A stretch of 64,000 nucleotides of DNA from Ktedonobacteraceae bacterium (GTDB taxonomy: Bacteria; Chloroflexota; Ktedonobacteria; Ktedonobacterales; Ktedonobacteraceae): assembly GCA_035653615.1 (NCBI GenBank), contig DASRBN010000005.1:1-64000 (forward strand), given 5' to 3'. Position 1 is the stretch's first letter; each line of letters begins with the position of its first letter. Below the pieces are notes generated by a model. It was not told where the DNA came from. It was given only the letters and a program-made list of their open reading frames with translations, and did not search any database. The position numbers were made by a program, and so were the translations under genes. Below, piece by piece: positions 34,315 through 42,939 of this stretch.

Positions 34315-35529
34315 ATGTTTAGATTTCTCACCTCCGGCGAATCTCATGGACCGGGACTTACTGCCATCGTCGAAGGTATCCCCGCCGGTTTGCCGCTTTC
34401 GACCGAAGATATCGATCCACACCTCGAACGCAGGCAAGGAGGATATGGCCGCGGTGGAAGGATGAAAATCGAGAAAGATAAGGTCATCTTTCGCTCAGGA
34501 GTGCGCCACGGCCTCACACTCGGCTCACCCATCACCCTTGAGATCGAGAATCGCGACTGGCAGAACTGGCAGGTCAAAATGAGCGCCACCCCCGTGGATG
34601 AACCGGTTGAAGCCGTAACGCTCGTTCGCCCCGGACACGCCGATTTCGCCGGAACCATAAAATATGGACATCAAGATATCCGTAATGTCATCGAGCGTTC
34701 CAGCGCCCGCGAGACGGCGGCAAGAGTCGCCGTCGGCGCCGTTTGCCAGACCTTTTTAAGACAATTCGGCGTCGAAATCCATAGCCATGTCCTCTCTATT
34801 GGTTCCGTTGGTGATAGTGATGCTTCCAGAAGCGCTATCAGTAACTCTTTCTCACCTGAATATTGGCAGCAGGTCGAGCAATCCCCCGTGCGTTGCGGCG
34901 ATAGCGAATTGACAGACAAGATGATTCGTCATATTCAAATGTGCAAATCACTAGGGGAGACCTGTGGCGGCGTATTTGAAGTGGTAGCCACAGGTGTACC
35001 AATTGGCCTCGGCAGTTACAGCCAGTGGGATCATCGCCTCAGCACGAGGCTGGCTGCCGCTCTGATGAGTATCCCATCCGTCAAGGGCGTTGAAATAGGC
35101 GCAGGCTTTGCATCTGCCGCTCTACCTGGCTCCCAGGTGCATGACGTGGTTCAATGGAGCGACCAGCAGGGCTGGCAGCACCTTTCAAATAACGCTGGCG
35201 GCATCGAAGGCGGCATCAGCAATGGAGCGCCAATCGTCCTACGAGCGGCGGTCAAGCCCATTTCAACGCTCGCCCATCCCCTGCCCACGATTGATATACG
35301 TTCACGTGAGAATGTAGAGAAAGGACGTTACGAACGCAGTGATGTCTGCATCGTCCCTGCCGCCGGAGTCGTCGGCGAGGCAATGCTGGCCATCGCACTG
35401 ACTGAGGCATGGCGAGAAAAATTTGGGGGCGATAGTATGGCCGAGTCACTGGCAAATTATAACGCCTATATAGCTACGACCGGCGCTCACCCTCAACCTG
35501 AAACTGGCGAGAAGACAAAACAGGAGTGA
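34315..35529 (+). CDS. aroC: Chorismate synthase
   Basis: FMN-dependent final enzyme of the shikimate pathway, making chorismate, the substrate of the mutase encoded nearby; 404 aa. The N-terminus MFRFLTSGESHGPGLTAIVEG (first residues MFRFLTSGESHGPG) is diagnostic. RRQGGYGRGGRMKIEKDKV near 39-57, FAGTIKYGHQDIRNVIERSSARETA (about 111-135), and the C-terminal SDVCIVPAAGVVGEAMLAI are in family order. A short Lys/Glu tail follows. AAAGAGG lies upstream of the ATG. The neighbouring cyclase/ATPase gene starts 3 bp after the stop and may be co-transcribed. Confidence 0.94.
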   Translation: MFRFLTSGESHGPGLTAIVEGIPAGLPLSTEDIDPHLERRQGGYGRGGRMKIEKDKVIFRSGVRHGLTLGSPITLEIENRDWQNWQVKMSATPVDEPVEAVTLVRPGHADFAGTIKYGHQDIRNVIERSSARETAARVAVGAVCQTFLRQFGVEIHSHVLSIGSVGDSDASRSAISNSFSPEYWQQVEQSPVRCGDSELTDKMIRHIQMCKSLGETCGGVFEVVATGVPIGLGSYSQWDHRLSTRLAAALMSIPSVKGVEIGAGFASAALPGSQVHDVVQWSDQQGWQHLSNNAGGIEGGISNGAPIVLRAAVKPISTLAHPLPTIDIRSRENVEKGRYERSDVCIVPAAGVVGEAMLAIALTEAWREKFGGDSMAESLANYNAYIATTGAHPQPETGEKTKQE

Positions 35530-35532
35530 CAC

Positions 35533-38421
35533 ATGCGCCAGTTGCCAACCGGTATTTTAACACTCTTTTTCACCGACATCGAAGGCTCAACGCGCTTATT
35601 GCAGCAACTCGGTGACAGGTACGCCGGAGTGCTCCGCGATTGCCGCCGCCTGCTGCGAACATCATTCCAGCTTGGAAACGGCTACGAAGTCGATACCCAG
35701 GGCGATGCCTTCTTCGTCGTCTTTGAACGTGCCATTGATGCCGTGACATCGGCCATTACCGCCCAGCGCGCCCTCTTCACTACCGCCTGGCCGAACGAGG
35801 CGCAGGTGCGCGTTCGTATTGGCATCCACACCGGCGAACCGCAACTGGCCGAAGAAGGATATATCGGCCTGGATGTCCACTGCGCCGCTCGTATCATGAG
35901 CGCCGCTCATGGAGGACAGGTGCTGCTTTCCCGGTCAACACGCGACCAGGTTATGCCTGATTTGCCACCCGGTGTGCGCCTGGATGAACTCGGGCAATAC
36001 CATCTCAAAGACATCGCCGGCCCGCAAGAACTCTTCCAGGTCGTCGTTCCTGACTTGCCCTCCGATTTCCCACCTCCTTCAGCCTTGAGCATACTCTATC
36101 CTATCCAGAATTTGCCGGCCCCGGCTACATCTTTCGTCGGTAGAGAACACGAGGTCGCGACCCTCTGCGAGCGCTTGCGCCATCCAGAGGTCCGTCTGAT
36201 CACACTGTTGGGTACGGCAGGCGTCGGAAAAACTCGCCTGGCCATTCAGGTCGCCACGCAACTCGCGGACCTGTTCCCAAACGGCGTCTGCTTTGTGCCT
36301 CTCGAACAGGCAAGCGATGCTGCTGGCGTCGTGCCTGCTATTGCCCAGGCGCTTAACATCTCACCGGAAAAGGGCCTTTCACTCCTTGAGCAGCTAAAAA
36401 TCAGCCTCCAAAAACAATCATTGTTACTGATCCTGGATAACTTTGAACACGTGATACCTGCCCGTCGTGTTGTCGCTGACCTGCTAACCGCCTGCCCCAG
36501 GCTAAAGATACTCGTCACCAGCCGCATCATGCTCCACTTGCAAGCGGAACACCTGTTTGAAGTGCGCCCCCTGGGTCTGCCCAGCCCGGCGCAATTACCC
36601 GATCTCAGCATTCTGCGGCACAATGCCTCGATCTCACTCTTTGTGCAGCGCTCCCAGGCCGTTCAACCCGACTTCCGCCTGGCACAGGAGAACGCTGCCG
36701 CTATCGTCGAAATTTGCCGGCACCTGGATGGTATTCCGCTTGCCATCGAACTCGCCGCGGCCCGTTCGCGCTATTTCACCCCCCAGGCTTTGCTCTCAAA
36801 TCTGGAAAAAGGCCTCGCCTTCCTGCAGGCGCATTCTCAGGACTTACCGGAGCGCCAGCAAACCCTGCGCGGAGCCATTACCTGGAGCTACAATCTTTTA
36901 CAAAGTTCGCAACAGCGTGTATTCCGCCGCCTCAGTGTTTGTGCTTCAGGCATAACTTTAGAAGCTGCCGCGCAGATTTGTACCGCAAGCGGCCCAATAG
37001 ATGAGGATATCTTGGAGACGCTAGAGGCCCTCGTGGATCAGAGTATGCTGCGCATGCAGGTTCTCGAGCGCAATGAAATACGATTCTGGCTCTTGCAGAT
37101 ATTGCGCGAATATGGTTTAGAACTCCTTGCCCAAAACGGAGAATTGGAGACCACACAGGATGCCTTCGCCCTATATTATCTCTCCTGGACAGAACGTATA
37201 GCTCCACTGCTGCTTGGAGCAGAACAAACAGACTGGTTGGATCGTCTCGACCGTGATTATGAGAATGTACGAACCGCCCTCGAATGGCTATTGGAGCATT
37301 CCGGGCAAGAAAACGTACGGGCGGAACAGGCCTTGCGACTCTGTATAGCACTCATGTTTTTCTGGGAAGTGCGCGGGCACATCGGCGAAGGGCTGGCATT
37401 TCTCGAGCGCAGTCTTGCTCATAGCCAGCATGTCGCGCCATCCATACGCGCGCAGGCCCTGCACGATGCCGGCTTCCTGGCATTAATGCTCGATGAGAAT
37501 GCGCGCGCCGAGGCATTCCTGCGCCAGGGCCAGCTCGTATTCCGCGAGACCGGCGATAAAGCTGGCATGGCCAATATCTTGCGACTGCAAGGAACGCTTG
37601 CCCTCGTCAAAAATAATTATAAGGTCGCCCGCCGCCTGCTCGAAGAAGCCCTGGCAATCTTTCGAGAACGCGGCGATGTACACCGCACCATCGCTACTCG
37701 CGATTCATTAGCCCAGATCGCTATCGCCCAGGGCGACTACGCCAGAGCGCGTTCGCTCCTGGAAGAGAATCTCGCTTCCTATAGGGCGCTGGGTGAGCAA
37801 TATAACGCTGCCTATCAGCTCTATCTACTGGCACGCGTAAATTTTCTTTCCCGCGGAGAGCTTTCAAGAGTCCGCTCCATGGCGCAAGAGAGCCTTTCCC
37901 TCTTTGAAGAAGTCAGGAATGAGCGGCTTGCGGCATATGCCCGCAATCTGCTAGGGCAGATTCTGCTCCTGGAAGGAGAGGATACCACAGCAAGCACAAT
38001 GTTCGAGGAAAGCCTGGCGGCTCTCAAGACTATGGGTGATCGTTCCGGTATCGCAGAAGTCCTCCTGAATCTTGCTCGCCTGGCGGCTTATCAAGGCGAT
38101 ACCCAAACCGCCTTCGCCCGCTGCACAGAGAGTTGGAACCTGCTTCAGATCATCGATTCGAAAGAACTGAGCGCCGCCTGCCTGGAAACATATGGAGAAA
38201 TTGCGGTGCGGGATAGGCCACAACTGGCAGCGCGCCTATGGGGAACCGCCGCCACACTACGCGCAGCGATTCTGGCACCCATGCCTCCAATCTATCGCGC
38301 AACCTACTTAGCAGCAGTCACCGCGGTCCGCAATCGCCTCGGCCAGGAAGCTTTCCAACACGCCTGGTCCGAAGGCCACCACACGCCTCTCACACATGTG
38401 CAACTTGCCGGAGCGACCTGA
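35533..38421 (+). CDS. Class III nucleotide cyclase-domain / NB-ARC ATPase / TPR signalling protein
   Basis: A 962-aa multidomain protein. Residues 1 to about 180 are a class III adenylate/guanylate cyclase domain: metal Asp15 in FFTDIEGST and Asp58 in QGDAFFVVF, then VRVRIGIHTGEPQL and GLDVHCAARIMSAAHGGQ. Residues about 200-520 are an NB-ARC/AAA_16-like ATPase with Walker A GTAGVGKTR near 227-235, LLLILDNFEHV near 296-306, and LPLAIELAAARSRY-type motifs. From about 600 on, degenerate TPR repeats predominate. Similar proteins are abundant in Ktedonobacteria and Actinobacteria as regulators. Whether the cyclase domain is active is unknown; both metal Asp are present. It starts 3 bp after aroC, probably an accident of packing, though co-transcription is likely. 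Confidence 0.85.
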   Translation: MRQLPTGILTLFFTDIEGSTRLLQQLGDRYAGVLRDCRRLLRTSFQLGNGYEVDTQGDAFFVVFERAIDAVTSAITAQRALFTTAWPNEAQVRVRIGIHTGEPQLAEEGYIGLDVHCAARIMSAAHGGQVLLSRSTRDQVMPDLPPGVRLDELGQYHLKDIAGPQELFQVVVPDLPSDFPPPSALSILYPIQNLPAPATSFVGREHEVATLCERLRHPEVRLITLLGTAGVGKTRLAIQVATQLADLFPNGVCFVPLEQASDAAGVVPAIAQALNISPEKGLSLLEQLKISLQKQSLLLILDNFEHVIPARRVVADLLTACPRLKILVTSRIMLHLQAEHLFEVRPLGLPSPAQLPDLSILRHNASISLFVQRSQAVQPDFRLAQENAAAIVEICRHLDGIPLAIELAAARSRYFTPQALLSNLEKGLAFLQAHSQDLPERQQTLRGAITWSYNLLQSSQQRVFRRLSVCASGITLEAAAQICTASGPIDEDILETLEALVDQSMLRMQVLERNEIRFWLLQILREYGLELLAQNGELETTQDAFALYYLSWTERIAPLLLGAEQTDWLDRLDRDYENVRTALEWLLEHSGQENVRAEQALRLCIALMFFWEVRGHIGEGLAFLERSLAHSQHVAPSIRAQALHDAGFLALMLDENARAEAFLRQGQLVFRETGDKAGMANILRLQGTLALVKNNYKVARRLLEEALAIFRERGDVHRTIATRDSLAQIAIAQGDYARARSLLEENLASYRALGEQYNAAYQLYLLARVNFLSRGELSRVRSMAQESLSLFEEVRNERLAAYARNLLGQILLLEGEDTTASTMFEESLAALKTMGDRSGIAEVLLNLARLAAYQGDTQTAFARCTESWNLLQIIDSKELSAACLETYGEIAVRDRPQLAARLWGTAATLRAAILAPMPPIYRATYLAAVTAVRNRLGQEAFQHAWSEGHHTPLTHVQLAGAT

Positions 38422-38480
38422 TACGGTTTGCGCTTGCCCGCATCCTACGCCTCTCGCACCCGTGCAGCTTGCCGAGGCAC

Positions 38481-38535
38481 CGTAGGGGCCGATTTATTGC
38501 GCCCACCGCCGATGTATCGGCCCCCGCTCCCTGTT
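38481..38535. repeat. Dispersed repeat family B, copy 1
   Basis: GTAGGGGCCGATTTATTGCG and ATCGGCCCCC with the GGGGCCGAT/ATCGGCCCC arms 9 bp long. A second copy is at 40047-40096. The gap 38422-38721 is filled by this, a family C copy and a fragment near 38685, with no gene. Confidence 0.8.
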
Positions 38536-38573
38536 GAAATTTGACGACCCAATCGGTAAGGACCCCCAGGCCA

Positions 38574-38640
38574 TGTCATTCTTCGCTGCGCTCAGAATGA
38601 CACCGTGGCGAAACAGATTCTTCGCGGAGTTTCCCTTCGA
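38574..38640. repeat. Diverged repeat family C copy
   Basis: GTCATTCTTCGCTGCGCTCA followed by GAATGAC, then AGATTCTTCGC and a GAAGCGAAAGG tail. It shares GTCATTCT/AGAATGAC and AGATTCTTCGC with the lysY palindrome. Confidence 0.7.
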
Positions 38641-38721
38641 GCGAAGCGAAAGGCTTAGCATGATACGAGATGGTCGTCAACATTCTATAGGGCCAGCAGC
38701 TCGTCCCTGTCCTGCCTGCCC

Positions 38722-40032
38722 TCACCTGGAAACCAGGTTGATCGCCGCGCTATCCGCGGAGCTACTTGTCTCCGAAAGTTCCCCGCTCCCCAACACCGCG
38801 TCCACAATCGTAGTCCCCTCAAGAGAGGCCCTGGAATAGAGCGAACCTCTTAAATCAGCACCGCTAAGATCGGCCTCTCGCAAGTCCGCGTCAGTCAGAT
38901 TGGCCAGGTAGAGGTCTGCACCGTGCAGGTTTGCTCCCTTAAGATTTGCTTTTCTAAGGTAGCTCCCGCTCAAACACGCACCGCTCAGGTCTGCTTCTCT
39001 CAAATTCGCCTCTTGTAAATTGGCCTCTCTCAGGTTGCAGTCTTTAAGAATGGCCGCATGTAGATCAGCTTTCATAAGTAAAGCTCCGCTCAAATTCGCC
39101 TTACTTAGATCACATCCGCTCAGGTTTGCTGAATCAAGTATAGTGTCACGCAGCACTGTTTCACCCAAATTTAGCCCGCTGAGATCAATCCCACTGAGAT
39201 TCATACCGCTCAGGTTAGCTCCACTAAGTTGAGCGCCTCGTAGTTGAAACTCGTGCAGGGCAACTCCCCGCAGATCGGCTCCCCGCAGATCCACACCGCT
39301 CAAATCCATTCCACTGAGAATCACACCATCAAGATAGCAGCCACGCAAGTCCGCGCCATGTATGAAAGCTCCGCGCAGCGTGGCTCCTTGCAGTATCGCC
39401 TGCTGGAGATTCGCCCCGCTAAGATTAGCCTGGATGAAACTTCCCCCACGCAGCGAAGCCCCTCTCAGATCAGCCTGCGAAAGATTGGCCCCATTGAGTA
39501 TAGCCACATTGAAATCAGCCTGCGAAAGATTGGCGCCCCTGAGGTTTCCCTCGTAAAGGTTCGCCCCGAAGAGTTTCAAGCCCCTGAGATCGGCCTGCTC
39601 CAGATTACATTGAGAGAAATCCGCTCGATAAAGAATAGCACCGATAAGGATTGCTCCACTCAGGTCAACCTCTCTTAAGTCTGCCCAACTCAGATTAGCG
39701 AATCGCAAGTCTGCCTGGCTGGCGCTTGCTCGAAAGAAAATAGCCTGGAGCAAATTAGCGCCATTCAGATTCGCTTTATACAGGTGGGCCTCGCTCAAAT
39801 TGACCTGGTAGAGATTAGCTGCGCTCAAATCGGCATTGCTCAAGTCTGATGCATGCAGATCTGCGCCTACCAGGTTCGCGCGCGAAAGATTGAAACCATT
39901 CAGCTTGCCCCGCGAAAGATTGGCCCCGCTCAAATTAACCGCAAGCCCTGGATTCTTTTCTCTCCACGCATTCCAGGCCTGAAAACCCTCTTTGAGTAGA
40001 CGAAGTTGATATCGATCTGCCAGGAAAATCAC
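38722..40032 (-). CDS. Pentapeptide repeat protein
   Basis: Almost the whole chain consists of A(D/N)LSxA-type pentapeptide repeats (for example NLSGANLSRGKLNGFNLS). These fold into a right-handed quadrilateral beta-helix. The open frame reaches 40107, but the first 25 codons lie in a family B repeat. A perfect ribosome site AGGAGGTGA ends at the V-I-F-L-A-D codons, so the true start is uncertain. The GTG at 40032 is listed by position; non-ATG starts a few codons later are possible. Length is about 436 aa from there. A DUF-like N-terminal segment (YQLRLLKEGFQAWNAWREKNP) precedes the repeats. Family roles range from gyrase protection to scaffolding; none can be assigned. Confidence 0.8.
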   Translation of the reverse strand: MIFLADRYQLRLLKEGFQAWNAWREKNPGLAVNLSGANLSRGKLNGFNLSRANLVGADLHASDLSNADLSAANLYQVNLSEAHLYKANLNGANLLQAIFFRASASQADLRFANLSWADLREVDLSGAILIGAILYRADFSQCNLEQADLRGLKLFGANLYEGNLRGANLSQADFNVAILNGANLSQADLRGASLRGGSFIQANLSGANLQQAILQGATLRGAFIHGADLRGCYLDGVILSGMDLSGVDLRGADLRGVALHEFQLRGAQLSGANLSGMNLSGIDLSGLNLGETVLRDTILDSANLSGCDLSKANLSGALLMKADLHAAILKDCNLREANLQEANLREADLSGACLSGSYLRKANLKGANLHGADLYLANLTDADLREADLSGADLRGSLYSRASLEGTTIVDAVLGSGELSETSSSADSAAINLVSR

Positions 40033-40046
40033 CTCCTCACGGCCCG

Positions 40047-40096
40047 CACCGTAGGGGCCGATTGATCGCGCCCAGCGCCGATTCATCGGCCCTTGT
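40047..40096. repeat. Dispersed repeat family B, copy 2
   Basis: GTAGGGGCCGATTGATCGCG and GCCGATTCATCGGCCC. It overlaps the upstream part of the pentapeptide-repeat open frame. Confidence 0.8.
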
Positions 40097-40260
40097 GGGA
40101 TCATCATGTGAATTGATTAAACCGCACTGACTCTTCACAAAATATTCGTTTTGTCGTTCCCCAATAAATGAACGCCACTTGACAAGAAGCACTGCGCATT
40201 GTAGAAAGAAACAATGCTTGAGTAAGGCTCAGGTTAGTAAATTCTGCTTAGCGAAAGGAC

Positions 40261-41991
40261 GTGAATGTGACCCGCCTGCGTGTTGGTCCGCTGGTACGTG
40301 CTACCGGCCCGGATCATGTTGCAATCTGGACAGAATGGACCCAGCCTACCGGCATTGTTTTGCGAGCAACCCCCGATGCTCATTCCCCCTACCAACACCA
40401 GGAAATACCCTTTGTTCGTTCGCATACCATCACTGTTGGCGGGCGACATTACGCAATCTCTCGATTAACCGGTCTACAGGCCGCTACATGGTACACGTAT
40501 GAGATTACCTCCACGATACAGGATATGCAACAAATCTCACCACCTGAGCCAGAATCCGCTACTTCAATACTTCAATGTTTTCGCACGTTTGACCCTCCCG
40601 AAGCTGGTAGCGCTCTGCGGCTTGCCTATGGTTCCTGTCGCAAGCTATCGTCGTCTGAACCCGATGCTCTAAGCGCTTTCGGGTCCTGGTTGTCGCGTTC
40701 CTTCCACGAACGAGAAACTCTATGGCCCCACCTCTTACTACTCATCGGCGATCAGATTTATGCCGATGACTACACAGGCAGGCGCAAACGCACGCGACCT
40801 CTTCCCTCAAATGCCGGCCAGGAGAAATCAGGACGGGCGGGAGCCCAATCGTTCGCTGAATTTGCGGACCTCTATGAAACAACATGGACATGTGATGCCG
40901 GCATACGGCAGGTACTCGCCGCATTGCCCATCTACATGATCTTCGACGATCACGAAATTACCAATGGCTGGAATATCTGGCCCGGATGGCGATCACTTGC
41001 CCTGCAACACGGCCTCGAACAAATGCTTGTCGACGGGCTGGTTGCTTATTGGGTCTACCAGGGATGGGGTAATGTTTGCATGCAAAGTCCTGAGAGCTAT
41101 CCCTTGCTCGCCATTATGCACAAAGCAACACAGAGCGGTCAGGATGCGCTTGAAGACCTGAGAGCATACATGCGCCGCGCACTTTATCAAGATATTCATC
41201 TCCACTGGCATTATGCCATTCAAACAAATCCCCCCATCTTTGTCGCCGATGTGCGTGCAGATCGACCGGCATCACTCAGTGCGGCAGACGATCATAGCGA
41301 ACCCGCGCATATTATGAGCCAGGAACAAATGAAAGAACTTCACGCCTGGATGCAGCAGCACGATTCTACTCCTGTCCTGCTGGTCTCTTCGGTACCTGTA
41401 TTATTAACGCCATTCATCGGCTTCGCGGAATACCTGATGGGCGTTCGTCCGCTTCATAACGCTCATTCTGCCACTATACGCGGCCTGGGACGCTATCTTG
41501 CCCGCATACAACAAAAGATTTCCTTACGCATGAGCTTTGACCACTGGCCGGTCTTTGCCGCCACATGGCGCGAATTCGTCAAACTGCTGCAAACCCGCCA
41601 GCATGATATCATCGTTCTATCCGGTGATGTCCACTTCTCCTACTCAATGGCAGCCTATCGCGGATTTTCCCGCTTCCGCAAACGTGCAACGTTCTACCAG
41701 TTAGTTGCCAGCCCGTTCAGCAACACCTTAGAAAGCCGCGATAAACGGCTGGTAGCCGGTCAGGCCTGGATAAAGCGCTTCATCTATGGCGGATTGCACG
41801 TGCGTATGCTGCCTCTCTATCATCCCAAAACAACAAAACACCTATCTCACGACCTGCTCTTCCAAAATACCGTCGCGCTTGTGACATTCCAGGTATCCCC
41901 CTCAGAGCGCGGGTTGGGCTTCCAACAGGTCTATCTTGGCATCAAAGACGGAATACTACAGGCAGTTGCCACGAATGGAGTTGAAACATGA
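40261..41991 (+). CDS. PhoD-like alkaline phosphatase/phosphodiesterase family protein
   Basis: A 576-aa protein with an N-terminal fibronectin-like domain (about 1-110; HTITVGGRHYAISRLTGLQ) and a PhoD-like metallophosphatase domain. LRLAYGSCRKL near 120-130, LLIGDQIYADDY near 160-171, IYMIFDDHEITNGWN near 222-236 and VLSGDVHFSYSMA near 456-468 are the metal-binding segments. The start is GTG at 40261, with AAAGGAC 1-6 nt upstream; a second GTG follows two codons later. No Tat or Sec signal is seen, which is unusual for PhoD enzymes. It overlaps the DDAH-like gene by 4 bp, so the pair is translationally coupled. The substrate is unknown. Confidence 0.85.
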   Translation: MNVTRLRVGPLVRATGPDHVAIWTEWTQPTGIVLRATPDAHSPYQHQEIPFVRSHTITVGGRHYAISRLTGLQAATWYTYEITSTIQDMQQISPPEPESATSILQCFRTFDPPEAGSALRLAYGSCRKLSSSEPDALSAFGSWLSRSFHERETLWPHLLLLIGDQIYADDYTGRRKRTRPLPSNAGQEKSGRAGAQSFAEFADLYETTWTCDAGIRQVLAALPIYMIFDDHEITNGWNIWPGWRSLALQHGLEQMLVDGLVAYWVYQGWGNVCMQSPESYPLLAIMHKATQSGQDALEDLRAYMRRALYQDIHLHWHYAIQTNPPIFVADVRADRPASLSAADDHSEPAHIMSQEQMKELHAWMQQHDSTPVLLVSSVPVLLTPFIGFAEYLMGVRPLHNAHSATIRGLGRYLARIQQKISLRMSFDHWPVFAATWREFVKLLQTRQHDIIVLSGDVHFSYSMAAYRGFSRFRKRATFYQLVASPFSNTLESRDKRLVAGQAWIKRFIYGGLHVRMLPLYHPKTTKHLSHDLLFQNTVALVTFQVSPSERGLGFQQVYLGIKDGILQAVATNGVET

Positions 41992-42857
41992 AACAATACG
42001 GTAGCCAGAGTATGATTGCGCCCTTACGAAAAGTGCTTGTAAAGCGTCCAGAGGAATCCTTCGCCGTGGATGACCCCGCCGCCTGGCACTATACGGCGCG
42101 TCCAGACCTATCTGCAGCCAGGCAGGAGCACGATAACCTTGTTGCTTTGCTGCGACAGGCCGGCGCCGAGGTCATATACCATGATGAACCCCAGCCCGGT
42201 CGCGCCGACGCCATCTTCGTCTTTGATCCCGCTCTGGTGACCGATCAAGGCGCCATCATCCTCTCCATGGGCAAGCCCCAGCGTCGTGGAGAAGAGGCCG
42301 CGATGGCACACTGCTTTGAACAACTCGGTATTCCGGTACTCTATACCCTGCACGGTGAGGCGCGCGCCGAAGGTGGAGACCTGCTCTGGCTCGACCATGA
42401 TACATTGGCGGTCGGCCTGGGATTCCGCACAAACGCCGCGGGTCTTGACCAGCTGCGAGAAGCCTTGCACGCGATAGGCGTGCGCGTGCTTCCCGTCGAA
42501 CTCCCTTACTACACCGGGCCAGAAGCCTGCCTGCACTTGCTCTCGCTCATCAGTATCGTCGATCACAACGTGGCCGTCGTTTATCCCCCGCTGCTCGCCG
42601 TCCCATTCTGGCAAGAACTCAAGCGGCGAGGCTTCAAACTCATAGAAGTGCCCGAGGCTGAATTCGCTACCATGGCTCCCAACGTACTCGCGCTCGCCCC
42701 TGGTCGCTGCCTGATGCTGGAAGGGAATCCCATCACTCGCCAGCGCCTTCAAGACGCCGGCTGCGACGTAATAACCTACCGTGGCAACGAGATTTCCCTG
42801 AAAGCCGAAGGCGGAGCAACTTGCCTTACCCGCCCAATCCTGCGGGAATATGACTGA
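41988..42857 (+). CDS. Dimethylarginine dimethylaminohydrolase-like (amidinotransferase superfamily)
   Basis: A 289-aa member of the guanidine-modifying superfamily. The DDAH-type sequence marks are present: EGGD at 128-131, His183 in EACLHLLS, and the catalytic Cys at about 279 in GGATCLTRP. Residues needed for guanidino binding (Asp in FVFDPALV, about 78-85) are present. Arginine deiminases are longer, and DDAH or related hydrolases have this length. The ATG overlaps the PhoD-like gene by 4 bp. The combination of a phosphohydrolase-like and a guanidine hydrolase-like enzyme is not one I know as a named pathway. Activity on methylarginine is inference from family. Confidence 0.85.
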   Translation: MKQYGSQSMIAPLRKVLVKRPEESFAVDDPAAWHYTARPDLSAARQEHDNLVALLRQAGAEVIYHDEPQPGRADAIFVFDPALVTDQGAIILSMGKPQRRGEEAAMAHCFEQLGIPVLYTLHGEARAEGGDLLWLDHDTLAVGLGFRTNAAGLDQLREALHAIGVRVLPVELPYYTGPEACLHLLSLISIVDHNVAVVYPPLLAVPFWQELKRRGFKLIEVPEAEFATMAPNVLALAPGRCLMLEGNPITRQRLQDAGCDVITYRGNEISLKAEGGATCLTRPILREYD

Positions 42858-42939
42858 TTCCTTTTGGGGTGATAGTCACAAGACGCTTGCGAGCAAGCTC
42901 GTCAGGGGTCCAGAGGCGCTTGTCTTCCCTGGAGAATGG

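Noticed and set aside
38850-39950. Regular DNA periodicity suggesting a tandem repeat array
   Set aside because: It is explained by the five-residue codon period of the pentapeptide repeat protein.
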